A stretch of DNA of 64,000 nt, taken from assembly GCA_036768475.1 (NCBI GenBank), contig DAIPMW010000008.1, positions 94,090 through 158,089 on the forward strand. Reading direction: 5' to 3'. Origin of the DNA: JAEUMD01 sp036768475 (lineage in GTDB: Bacteria > Pseudomonadota > Alphaproteobacteria > Rhizobiales > Hyphomicrobiaceae). This document shows positions 1-7,283 of this stretch, one piece after another (within the stretch, counting starts at the first letter, position 1; each line of letters begins with the position of its first letter). The notes under the pieces are model-generated. The model was given only the letters and a program-made list of their open reading frames with translations, was not told where the DNA came from and made no database searches. Made by a program: the position numbers and the translations under genes.

Positions 1-123
1 CAGCAGTGTGCCAAGGACACCGGAGGGTCCGTAGCCCCAGCCCCGGCTGTAACCCCAGTTAGGCAGCGCACCGATCAGCACGAGAATCAGGATGATGATA
101 AGGATCGTTGAGAGAGGCATCAT
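1..123 (-). CDS. DUF3309 family small membrane protein (partial, 3' end outside window)
   Basis: The visible 41 codons, read leftward from about 123, begin MMPLSTILIIILILVLIGAL and continue with NWGYSRGWGYGPSG. This one-helix-plus-glycine/aromatic pattern is that of the short DUF3309 proteins common in alphaproteobacteria, whose function is unknown. Two ATGs sit in tandem (118-123), preceded by an AGAAGGGA ribosome-binding site, so either could be used. The C-terminus lies beyond position 1, so the gene is cut by the window edge and is not necessarily broken. It is divergent from the small secreted protein at 246. Confidence 0.75.
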   Translation of the reverse strand, partial: MMPLSTILIIILILVLIGALPNWGYSRGWGYGPSGVLGTLL

Positions 124-245
124 GGCTTCCCTTCTTGAGGGTTTCCTTATGAAACGACCGCCGCAGCCTGACGGTTCCAAACCCTGAACACTGCACGGCT
201 GAAGCCGATGCCCACGGATTGTGAACGGAGAGAATGGAGACCACC

Positions 246-503
246 ATGAAGCGATCTGCCGGGCCACAAATCCTTGCCTGGGCGGCGGCATGCGCTGTTG
301 CAGCGATGGTATCGCCGGCGCTTGCCGGCACGCTGCACGGTGAACGTTGGAAATACGAGCGCCGCGACGCCGCTCCGAAAGACTGCACGCGCTTTAATGG
401 GCGCTGGGGTTATTACGGGAACCCGTGGTGCACACCGGCCGAGCAGCGTGCCTTCGACCTGTGGGAGGCGCGTCGGCTGTCGCGCCAGCGGTTCAGCCGC
501 TAG
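246..503 (+). CDS. Small secreted hypothetical protein
   Basis: This 85-residue product starts MKRSAGPQILAWAAACAV and has a clear signal peptide ending near ALA-GT. The mature part is about 55 residues and rich in Arg, Trp and Tyr, with two cysteines (DCTRFNG and PWCTPAEQ) that could form one disulfide. I recognise no family. The ATG at 246 is favoured by GGAGA six bases upstream; an in-frame ATG at 234 would add four residues. The TAG stop (501-503) lies in the first bases of a mosaic palindromic repeat. Export to the periplasm is inferred from the signal peptide only. Confidence 0.6.
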   Translation: MKRSAGPQILAWAAACAVAAMVSPALAGTLHGERWKYERRDAAPKDCTRFNGRWGYYGNPWCTPAEQRAFDLWEARRLSRQRFSR

Positions 504-605
504 ATCGCGTTCATGTTTAACGGAAGCATGAGCGCAATCCAGTACCTTGTTTTGAGCATGTTTTTCACGCTGAACCGCTGCACACTTCAGCGAAACATGC
601 TCTAA
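501..605. repeat. Mosaic palindromic intergenic element, copy 1
   Basis: About 105 bp in two modules. Module A (501-553) has inverted ends around GATCGCGTTCATG. Module B (554-604) is a near-palindrome, GAGCATGTTT...AAACATGCTC, with inner arms CGCTGAA and TTCAGCG around CCGCTGCACA. It is nearly identical to the copy at 5436-5539 and shares module B with those at 14114 and 55075. The type resembles the rhizobial intergenic mosaic elements (RIME-like); the exact family was not checked. Confidence 0.85.
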
Positions 606-683
606 CCCACGTGCAACAGGTGGCTTCAAGCGCGATGATCGCAGCGCCTGCGCCCAGTGTGCGGGCGGAGTGCGTAACGCCGA

Positions 684-1283
684 TCAGACGTCGAGATCGC
701 GCTTGACCTCGAAGACTTCCATGATCCTGCAACCGCGATGCGGCCCGTCGCAGACAAACGTCCAGCGGCCTTCCGTGAAGGTGTCGCACATCTTCACCCC
801 CTTGATGAGAATCCAGTGGCCCTCCTTGCCCTTGTGGATGGCAAGAATGTAGTGCGCCCAGGCGTTGCGCGGTTTCTGCATCCAGCTCCATAAGGTCGGC
901 CGCTGTTTGCGCGTCAGGTGCATGAAGGATGATACCGGCTTCATCACAAAACCGAAGCGGGAGAGCGCCTCGGCGACTTCCTCGGTGTATGTGCCCTTTA
1001 CGATAGGCCGGCAGCCGGCGGGCACTTCGCGCAGGTCGCGCACCACGTCCTCGACCTTCGATATGGAGTAGCCCGTGATCGCGGCGAGCACATAAGGTCC
1101 GCAGAAGGCAACGCGGCCGGTGTCGTTTCTCACGTCGTTAAGGTTCGACTTGAGACGGGTTTCCTGGGCGAAAAGGTCCATGAGTGCGATCCGGCTGTTG
1201 GTGATAGTTCCCGAATCGTGGCCTGAGCTGGTTAATCCTTCGTTAACCATCTGCGCAGCGTCCAGGTCGTCTGGTGCCCGCAT
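684..1283 (-). CDS. Hypothetical protein with papain-like (C39-like) cysteine peptidase signature
   Basis: This 199-residue product (from the ATG at 1283) has no signal peptide or membrane segment. About a third of the way in is RVAFCGPYVLAAITGYS, a buried Cys at the start of a hydrophobic helix. Further on, AHYILAIHKGKEGHWILIKG places a His in a beta-strand context, followed by an Asp (CDTFTEGRW). This Cys-His-Asp order and spacing resembles papain-fold peptidases of the C39 type. That is inference; the protein could be inactive or act in transfer reactions. Start choice is uncertain: ATGs at 1283, 1250 and 1181 have no convincing ribosome-binding site, and a CtrA-box-like sequence lies between the last two. 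No neighbour explains its role. Confidence 0.6.
   Translation of the reverse strand: MRAPDDLDAAQMVNEGLTSSGHDSGTITNSRIALMDLFAQETRLKSNLNDVRNDTGRVAFCGPYVLAAITGYSISKVEDVVRDLREVPAGCRPIVKGTYTEEVAEALSRFGFVMKPVSSFMHLTRKQRPTLWSWMQKPRNAWAHYILAIHKGKEGHWILIKGVKMCDTFTEGRWTFVCDGPHRGCRIMEVFEVKRDLDV
1232..1246. promoter_or_regulatory. Candidate CtrA box (TTAA-N7-TTAA)
   Basis: TTAATCCTTCGTTAACC matches the alphaproteobacterial CtrA consensus TTAA-N7-TTAAC, and the complement reads GGTTAA-N7-TTAACC, so it fits on both strands. It overlaps codons 24-29 of the longest form of the 684-1283 gene. It would be upstream only if translation begins at the ATG at 1181. It may be coincidence within coding sequence. Confidence 0.35.
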
Positions 1284-1409
1284 AAGAATGCGATCTGCGC
1301 CCTGGGCTGGCCGCAACCCGATGGATTAATTGATTTCGTCACAAACACGGCCGATATTTACAATTGTCGCCCCGCGATCGGATTGACCTTTTTCGCGCAA
1401 AGGATTGCC

Positions 1410-2855
1410 ATGCCTCAGTCGAGAAACCCCATGAACGTCTCGTTCCTCCAGGAATTGATGACGACGGTGGCGGAGCAGGGCAGGGCGCTGCTGCCCAAGG
1501 GACTGCTCGGAGGAACCGAGTCGGAGGACATCGAGACGCTGGCGCAGGCGCTAATCTCAAGCCGCGGCGAGGCGGCCGGTGTTGCCATTGCCCGCCAGGT
1601 TCTGAACCTGTACCGCCAGTTCGACAATGACAAGAAGCGGGACTTCTTCACGTTCCTCGGCGAGCGCATGCAACCCGATCAGACGGCAGTCACCGCAGCG
1701 GCCGGCACCTATCTGCAGGCGCCGGGACCTCTCGAGCTCGCCCGCCTGCAAAAGGCCGTCGAGAGTCCGCGCCAGGAGTTTTTCCGCCGCTTGAACCTCG
1801 CACCTGGCGCAACGGCCGGCATCGTGGCCATGCGCCGTGATCTGCTCAGCATGAGCCGCGGCGATCCGATGCTGAAACTCGTCGACGATGACCTCAAGCA
1901 CTTGCTTTACTCGTGGTTCAACCGCGGTTTCCTCGTGTTGAGGCGTATCGACTGGCAAACGCCCGCAGTGATCCTCGAAAAGATCATCGCCTATGAGGCG
2001 GTGCATCAAATCCAGGGGTGGGATGATCTGCGCCGAAGGCTCGATCCGAAGGACCGGCGCTGCTTCGCCTTCTTCCATCCAGCGCTGATCGATGAGCCGC
2101 TCATCTTTGTCGAAGTGGCTCTGACCAGTGAGATTTCCGACGCGATCGGTCCTCTGCTCAGCGAAGCCCCCAAGGATGACGCGATCGAGAACCCCACGAC
2201 GGCCGTCTTCTATTCGATCTCCAACTGTCAGGAAGGTCTGAAGGGCATCACCTTCGGCAACTTCCTCATCAAGCAGGTGGTCGAGGATCTCGTTCGCGAG
2301 TTGCCGAGCCTCAAGACATTCGTGACGCTGTCGCCCGTTCCGACATTCGCGCGCTGGCTTGCCTCCGCCGAAGGCAAGGCGGACGCCGATGCAATCCTCT
2401 CCGACGACGAGAAAGCCGCCATGGCGCTCATCGAGCGGCGTCGCTGGCATACAAAGGAACGGGCCGCAGCCGCGCTCGAGACACCCTTGATGGCTCTGGC
2501 CGCCAATTACTTCCTCGCCGCCAAGTCAGCCGATGGCAAACCTGTCGATCCTGTGGCTCGTTTCCATCTGGGTAACGGTGCGCTGCTCGAACGCATTAAT
2601 TTCCTCGGCGACGTGTCATCCAAAGGCATCGACCAGGCGCATGGGCTGATGGTGAATTACCGCTACAACTTGAAAGAGATCGAAAAGAACCACGAGGCAT
2701 TCGTCAATCAAGGCACCGTTGCGACATCGCGGCAGGTTCGCGGGTTGCTGCGGCCGCGCGACAAGACTGTTGCCAGGGAGCCGGAGGCGAGACCCGTATT
2801 GGCACTGACGGTCGATAAGAAACAACCCGGCGGGGACAACAAGCACGACGCTTGA
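1410..2855 (+). CDS. Malonyl-CoA decarboxylase
   Basis: Converts malonyl-CoA to acetyl-CoA and CO2 in the cytoplasm. The 481-residue product has the family's helical N-terminal half and the acetyltransferase-like C-terminal half. Landmarks are FFHPALIDEPLIFVEVAL, FYSISNCQEGLKGITFGN (candidate catalytic Ser269/271) and RFHLGNGALLERINFLGD (His386, aligning with the catalytic His of human MLYCD, from memory), then GLMVNYRYNL. The ATG at 1410 is preceded by AAAGG at good spacing; a TTG at 1383 would add nine residues and is less likely. There is no malonyl-CoA synthetase or malonate transporter next to it, so it probably recycles malonyl-CoA made elsewhere. It stands alone as a transcription unit. 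Confidence 0.95.
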   Translation: MPQSRNPMNVSFLQELMTTVAEQGRALLPKGLLGGTESEDIETLAQALISSRGEAAGVAIARQVLNLYRQFDNDKKRDFFTFLGERMQPDQTAVTAAAGTYLQAPGPLELARLQKAVESPRQEFFRRLNLAPGATAGIVAMRRDLLSMSRGDPMLKLVDDDLKHLLYSWFNRGFLVLRRIDWQTPAVILEKIIAYEAVHQIQGWDDLRRRLDPKDRRCFAFFHPALIDEPLIFVEVALTSEISDAIGPLLSEAPKDDAIENPTTAVFYSISNCQEGLKGITFGNFLIKQVVEDLVRELPSLKTFVTLSPVPTFARWLASAEGKADADAILSDDEKAAMALIERRRWHTKERAAAALETPLMALAANYFLAAKSADGKPVDPVARFHLGNGALLERINFLGDVSSKGIDQAHGLMVNYRYNLKEIEKNHEAFVNQGTVATSRQVRGLLRPRDKTVAREPEARPVLALTVDKKQPGGDNKHDA

Positions 2856-3124
2856 GGCGGGACGGGCGGGCGCGGTTTTGTCCATGCATGGGTAGGAGTT
2901 CGCCCGTGCGGCCGGGCTCATATTCGGCGTCCGCCGTCGATCGCGCCAGCGCGCGGGTTTCTCCCTATCGATGTTCGTCCCGACCCGGCCCGCACACCCT
3001 CTGCACCCCCCAATTTGGTCCCCGGCCGTCTTGTTTTGGTCAGCCTGACATGCACTTATGTGCCACGCTCCGAGAGGAAATAGCGACCCGAGCACTGCGA
3101 ACCATTTGTCGAGGACGATGAGCG

Positions 3125-4099
3125 ATGCGCTACGACGAGAACGATCGCCAAAGCAGCAATGTGGAGGATCGGCGCGGCCAGCGCAGCGGCATGCGGTTCC
3201 CCGGAGGCGGCATCCAGATTCCGATCGGCGGCCGCGGCGGCATGAGTTTCACCACGCTCCTGATCCTCGGCGCCATCATGCTGTTCTTCGGCATCAATCC
3301 GCTCGACATCCTCACCGGCGGCGGTGGGCGTGGTTTCGAAGTGCCGCAACTGCCCAACACCGGGCAGCGTCCGACTGCCAACCGTAATCCCTTCGACATC
3401 CCCGGACTGCCAGGTTCGCAGCGTCGGAGTGAGCCCGCGCAGGTGCCCGGCCAGAGCGATGAGATGGCAACCTTCGTCAAGCGCGTTCTGGCCGATACCG
3501 AGGATGTATGGAGCCGTGTCTTCCGGTCGGTCGGCAAGAACTACGACGAACCCCGCCTCGTGCTTTTCAGCGGAGCAACGTCAACGGCATGTGGCACCGG
3601 CATGTCGGCGATGGGTCCGTTCTATTGTCCGCTCGATCAGAAAATCTACGTCGACTTGTCGTTCTATGAGCAGTTGAAGCGTCGTTTCCAGGCGCCGGGC
3701 GACTTCGCTCAGGCCTATGTCATCGCACACGAAGTCGGCCATCACGTGCAGGCCTTGCTGGGCATTGCTCAGAAGGTGCAGAGCCTCAAGTCGCAGATGT
3801 CGGAACGTGAGGCAAACGCGCTCCAGGTCCGTATGGAATTGCAGGCGGACTGCCTTGCAGGTGTGTGGGCCAACCTCAACGATCAGCTCAATAAGCGTCT
3901 CGAACAGGGCGACATCGAGGAGGGACTTAACGCGGCAAGCGCGATCGGTGACGATATGATTCAGCGCAAGACACAAGGGCACGTCGTGCCCGATGCTTTC
4001 ACGCACGGCTCGTCCGCTCAACGCGTGCGCTGGTTCCGCAAAGGCTTCGAAGGTGGACAGATGCAGGTATGCGATACCTTCTCTGACTCGAGCCTATAG
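3125..4099 (+). CDS. ypfJ: YpfJ-family neutral zinc metallopeptidase, membrane anchored
   Basis: This 324-residue protein has a short Arg/Gly-rich cytoplasmic head, one membrane helix at about residues 40-58 (SFTTLLILGAIMLFFGIN) and a large C-terminal domain. The zinc signature HEVGH is at residues 202-206, in VIAHEVGHHVQALLG. Downstream, MELQADCLAGVWAN supplies the probable third ligand (Glu) and the conserved ADC. The family (PF04228, Zn_peptidase) is widespread, but its substrates are poorly known. It stands between malonyl-CoA decarboxylase and the Crp-type regulator, 24 bases before the latter's first possible ATG, so the two may be co-transcribed. Confidence 0.9.
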   Translation: MRYDENDRQSSNVEDRRGQRSGMRFPGGGIQIPIGGRGGMSFTTLLILGAIMLFFGINPLDILTGGGGRGFEVPQLPNTGQRPTANRNPFDIPGLPGSQRRSEPAQVPGQSDEMATFVKRVLADTEDVWSRVFRSVGKNYDEPRLVLFSGATSTACGTGMSAMGPFYCPLDQKIYVDLSFYEQLKRRFQAPGDFAQAYVIAHEVGHHVQALLGIAQKVQSLKSQMSEREANALQVRMELQADCLAGVWANLNDQLNKRLEQGDIEEGLNAASAIGDDMIQRKTQGHVVPDAFTHGSSAQRVRWFRKGFEGGQMQVCDTFSDSSL

Positions 4100-4123
4100 T
4101 GAGGGGCCCGCAGCGATATCGAC

Positions 4124-4834
4124 ATGGCGGCTTCCGGATCGAAACGAAGGAACAACAGCGCAGTGTCGACGGCTGATAACAGACGCGTTGATGTGCCGGA
4201 TATCCCCGGCCTCGATGAGGCCGCCCGGCGTCTTCTGGCGGGACGCTACGAGCCGATCTCCGCACCGGCGGGGGCTACCTTGTTCCAGCCCGGACAGGCC
4301 TGCGAACGCCTCGTCCTGCTTACTGAAGGGCTCGTGCGCGTGCGCATGGTTTCCGAAACCGGCCGCGAGATCGAACTCTACCGCGTGCATCCCGGCGAAA
4401 CCTGCGTCATGTCGATCGCCTGCATGATGGGCGAGCGCCCATATCAGGCCGAAGGCATCGCGGATGGCCCCATTCAGGGCATCGCCATCAGTCGCGGACT
4501 TTTCCGCGAAATGCTCGGTGCATCGGCGGCTTTTCGCGACGCGGTGCTGAGCGTGCAGACACGCCGCATTTTCGATCTGGTAAGCCTCGTCGACGAACTG
4601 GCCTTCCATCGCACGGAATCGCGCCTCGCCGCGCGCCTGCTCCAGCGGGCGGGCAAGAGCGACAGCGTCGCCGAAACGCACCAGGAGTTGGCGCTCGATA
4701 TCGGAACGGCGCGCGAGGTCGTGAGCCGGCGTCTCAAACGCTTCGAGGCCCAGGGCCTTGTCGCGCTCGAACGCGGTCGCGTTCGCATTCTCGATCGCGA
4801 TGGTCTAAGCGCGCTCACCAACGCCGACATCTGA
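4124..4834 (+). CDS. Crp/Fnr-family transcriptional regulator
   Basis: A 236-residue DNA-binding regulator. Residues about 35-140 form the cyclic-nucleotide-binding-like beta-roll (PAGATLFQPGQACERLVLL...GLVRVRM). A long dimerisation helix follows. The C-terminal helix-turn-helix is LALDIGTAREVVSRRLKRFE, with an Arg-Arg-Leu-Lys recognition-helix pattern. It lacks the N-terminal cysteine cluster of oxygen-sensing Fnr, so it should not carry a classical 4Fe-4S sensor. The effector is unknown; cysteines at about residues 64 and 90 could be redox sensing (inference). A GTG at 4163 preceded by AAGGA is an alternative start. The DUF2892 gene follows and may be its target. Confidence 0.9.
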   Translation: MAASGSKRRNNSAVSTADNRRVDVPDIPGLDEAARRLLAGRYEPISAPAGATLFQPGQACERLVLLTEGLVRVRMVSETGREIELYRVHPGETCVMSIACMMGERPYQAEGIADGPIQGIAISRGLFREMLGASAAFRDAVLSVQTRRIFDLVSLVDELAFHRTESRLAARLLQRAGKSDSVAETHQELALDIGTAREVVSRRLKRFEAQGLVALERGRVRILDRDGLSALTNADI

Positions 4835-4897
4835 GAAACTTTGAAAATCCGATTGTCGCGTCCGGGCCGCGCCCGTATCCACCTGTCGTTTTGGACT

Positions 4898-4911
4898 TTG
4901 ATCGCAGTCAC
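4898..4911. promoter_or_regulatory. Possible Fnr-type site upstream of DUF2892 gene
   Basis: TTGATCGCAGTCAC has one perfect half (TTGAT) and one poor half (GTCAC in place of ATCAA) of the TTGAT-N4-ATCAA palindrome. It lies between the Crp/Fnr-type regulator gene and the DUF2892 gene. The match is weak and was found by eye. Confidence 0.25.
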
Positions 4912-4933
4912 GGCCGGGTCGGCCAGAAAATGT

Positions 4934-5067
4934 TAGAGCCTGGTTGGAAGGGAGCAGTCGTGCTTCCGTCGATGGCGTGAGCATGTTTAGCTGAAGCGTT
5001 GAGCTGCTCAGTATGAAAAATATGCGCAGAGCAATGAATCGGATCGCAGACGTCACGCCATAAAACC
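4934..5067. repeat. Mosaic palindromic intergenic element, copy 2 (degenerate)
   Basis: It starts TTAGAGCCTGG and contains a GGAAGGGAGCAGTCGTGCTTCC arm like those at 29640 and 56010. A decayed module B follows (GAGCATGTTTAGCTGAAGCG...CAGTATGAAAAATATG), then a decayed module A with GATCGCAGACGTCACGCC. It abuts the DUF2892 gene on its upstream side. Confidence 0.65.
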
Positions 5068-5102
5068 TGAACACGAGCTGGCGGAAACCTCAGGAGAGAT
5101 CC

Positions 5103-5306
5103 ATGACCACGAACGTTGGAAACATCGATCGCATTTTGCGAATCATTGTCGGAATCGCCCTGATCGCCTGGGCGCTCGGCTATCTGCCTGGCATCGCACC
5201 TTCGCAGTGGGGCTGGATCGGCTTGGTACCGCTTCTGACTGCGATCGTCGGCTATTGCCCGGCCTATTCAATTCTTGGCATGTCGACCTGCGCGAAGCGC
5301 ACCTGA
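5103..5306 (+). CDS. DUF2892 (YgaP-like transmembrane) family protein
   Basis: A 67-residue inner-membrane protein with two hydrophobic helices: ILRIIVGIALIAWALGYL and WIGLVPLLTAIVGYC. The N-terminal NVGNIDRILRII and the C-terminal CPAYSILGMSTC motif are diagnostic of DUF2892, which is related to the membrane part of the rhodanese YgaP. The two cysteines at the membrane edge are conserved in the family. CAGGAGAG precedes the ATG. It follows a Crp/Fnr regulator gene, an arrangement I recall from other alphaproteobacteria, which hints at sulfur or redox-linked regulation (inference). The gene is bracketed by mosaic repeats. Confidence 0.9.
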   Translation: MTTNVGNIDRILRIIVGIALIAWALGYLPGIAPSQWGWIGLVPLLTAIVGYCPAYSILGMSTCAKRT

Positions 5307-5435
5307 AGCCTGCTGTATCACTGTTCTACGGGCGGCGGGTGCCTCATCCTCCACCACGCGGAACGCCACACAATGCAGGCCAAGAATCAACAAAGGCAGG
5401 CTGCTTGAAGCGCCTGCCTTTGGACACGTTGCCGC

Positions 5436-5539
5436 TAGATCGCGTTCATGTTTTACGGAACTATGAACGCGATCCAGGACCTTATTTTGATCATGTTTTT
5501 CACACTGAACCGCTGCACACTTCAGCTCAACATGCTCTA
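5436..5539. repeat. Mosaic palindromic intergenic element, copy 3
   Basis: An almost complete second copy of the element at 501-605. Module A here is a near-perfect inverted repeat, GATCGCGTTCATG...CTATGAACGCGATC, and module B ends AACATGCTCTA. It lies 12 bp from the stop codon of the minus-strand gene ending at 5552. Confidence 0.85.
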
Positions 5540-5551
5540 TCTTTCAAACGG

Positions 5552-6733
5552 TCAGAGCGCGTTTCCGACGAAACTGTCAACGCTGCACGGAATGCCTCTT
5601 GCGGTCAGCAGCGCACAGCGCCGTTGTGCCTCGCGTTCGTCCGCAATTGGTCCCGCAATCAGAGCGTACGGTGCAGCAGGCGCGTTGCCCGCGATATAGC
5701 GCGGCTCCAGTCCGCTCAACTCATAGCCATAGCGCTCGCTCATCAACGACCAACTTAGCCGCAGCGCATCGACCGACGGTCCAGCCGTCAGACGGATGCC
5801 GACGGGATTGGCCGAATGCGTGACGACTGGAGCGCCAAACGTGATTGGCTGCGCAGGCTTCTCTGCCGGCGGCGCTGATGCAATCGTCGCCTGACCACCA
5901 ACGCTACCGGTCACGATGCCGCCTGCCGCTGGCGGCGTCACGGCGATCGTCGGCCGCACGATTTGTGCGATGGGGGTGGTCTTCGGCTTTGGCGCAATGG
6001 CCGGGCGACGCACCGGCACAGGCATATCGACGTCGGCCCCCGACACCCCGCCTGCGAACGCTGCCGAGCCGCTGGGCGCATCAACGAGCGTCGGCGCGCC
6101 GTTGACGATTTCGAACGACCGCGGTGGCGCGCCGGCCCTGGCATCCGTGCGGGCGCCTTCCTTGGGTGAGCCGATGGCACCGGCCAGCGCGTGCTTCGTC
6201 GCATCTGCGTTGTCGGCCACACTGGAGGCGGCTGCCGCGTTCGGGACTGTACCTACTGTACCTACCACCGCGTTCGGCTGACCCGCGGCAGTGCCGCCGC
6301 TGCCGCGCGCTGAATCCAATTCCTTCTCCAGACCTGCAATCCGCAACTCAGCTGACTTCACACGCGCATCGCGCGTTCCAAGCTCCTGGCGGAGCCGCGA
6401 AACCTCGGCTTGCGATTGCTGAAGATTGGAACGCAGGTGCTGCGCTTCCGCGATAATCGAGGCACGGTCTTGGTTATTGGGCTGCGGCTGGGTCGCAACC
6501 CGGTCCAAGAAGGGGAACCACGCGATTAGATACTGCGGTTTGAGGGTCACAGCGGCCAGATAAAGGCCGGCCGAGAGTGCCAGAGCGCCCCAGGATGCAA
6601 GATAAAGCGCGCTGCGTGCACGCCCACGGGTCTTCGCCGCCGCGGCGCGCCGCAGGGCTGCGCGCTGAGCCCCGGATGGGGCACCGGGCCGGTCTGCTGC
6701 CGCCATGGATAATGTTGTGGCTGTGTCAGGCAT
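5552..6733 (-). CDS. Membrane-anchored coiled-coil protein with SPOR-like C-terminus
   Basis: This 393-residue protein (from the ATG at 6733) has an Ala/Arg-rich cytoplasmic head and one membrane helix (ALYLASWGALALSAGLYLAA). A coiled coil of about 60 residues follows (AEAQHLRSNLQQSQAEVSRL), then a long Ala/Pro/Gly linker. The C-terminal ~75 residues (SVDALRLSWSLMSERYGYEL...YALIAGPIADEREAQRRCAL) have the spacing of a SPOR-type peptidoglycan-binding fold. I infer a bitopic envelope protein, possibly acting in cell division or wall remodelling. The ribosome-binding site is weak, so the start is uncertain. It is divergent from glmU. Confidence 0.6.
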   Translation of the reverse strand: MPDTATTLSMAAADRPGAPSGAQRAALRRAAAAKTRGRARSALYLASWGALALSAGLYLAAVTLKPQYLIAWFPFLDRVATQPQPNNQDRASIIAEAQHLRSNLQQSQAEVSRLRQELGTRDARVKSAELRIAGLEKELDSARGSGGTAAGQPNAVVGTVGTVPNAAAASSVADNADATKHALAGAIGSPKEGARTDARAGAPPRSFEIVNGAPTLVDAPSGSAAFAGGVSGADVDMPVPVRRPAIAPKPKTTPIAQIVRPTIAVTPPAAGGIVTGSVGGQATIASAPPAEKPAQPITFGAPVVTHSANPVGIRLTAGPSVDALRLSWSLMSERYGYELSGLEPRYIAGNAPAAPYALIAGPIADEREAQRRCALLTARGIPCSVDSFVGNAL

Positions 6734-7283
6734 GGATTGTCTGCAATCGGGTTCGGCAATCGGGTTCGAGTTATGCTCAGTGCGCAACCCTGGTTGCGCT
6801 TGCACCTGAATCAAACGCTGTCTGAGTCCCACCGGGGAATCAATGCAATGGCTTCGACTGTGGCAAATCTGCCTGTGGAGCGCTGCAACAGGTATATGCA
6901 TCCGAAAGCGCCTGTTTTTGCCGGAATCCGGCGATCATAGAGGCAGCACTGGATGCTGGCGTTGAAAAGCAGCTACAACTCGCATCGTCAGATGGACCGG
7001 GTAGGACTGGACCGGCAATGTGAAGAGGAGAAGCCTTCCGCGTGCCCGCCTTGTCCGACAAGAGTGCCAGCCAGGGCACGCGGCGTTTGGGGTATGCCTA
7101 TTGCCTGGCGCAGCGCCAAATCGTTGATTGCGCAACGATTGGACGACGACGGCAGCGTTGTGACGGCAGCATTGTGATACCCGTTGCGCGGACAAGGATC
7201 TCGCGTGCGCTGGAAAAAACAGCGAATCCGGGGAATGGATTGGGAGCCGGAACCGCAATCACAAGGAACCACCGAGGGAATTC
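6734..7283. other. 550-bp intergenic region between SPOR-like protein and glmU
   Basis: I see no gene here. It holds a perfect tandem duplication of GCAATCGGGTTCG (6743-6755 and 6756-6768), an 8-2-8 inverted repeat GCGCAACC/GGTTGCGC (6782-6799) and a GCCGGAATCCGGC palindrome at about 6918-6930. These may belong to the divergent promoters. GAGGGA a few bases before 7284 is the glmU ribosome-binding site. Confidence 0.6.

Noticed and set aside
501..605. Mosaic element as an insertion sequence
   Set aside because: About 100 bp, no open frame, no target duplication seen; it fits a non-autonomous palindromic repeat.
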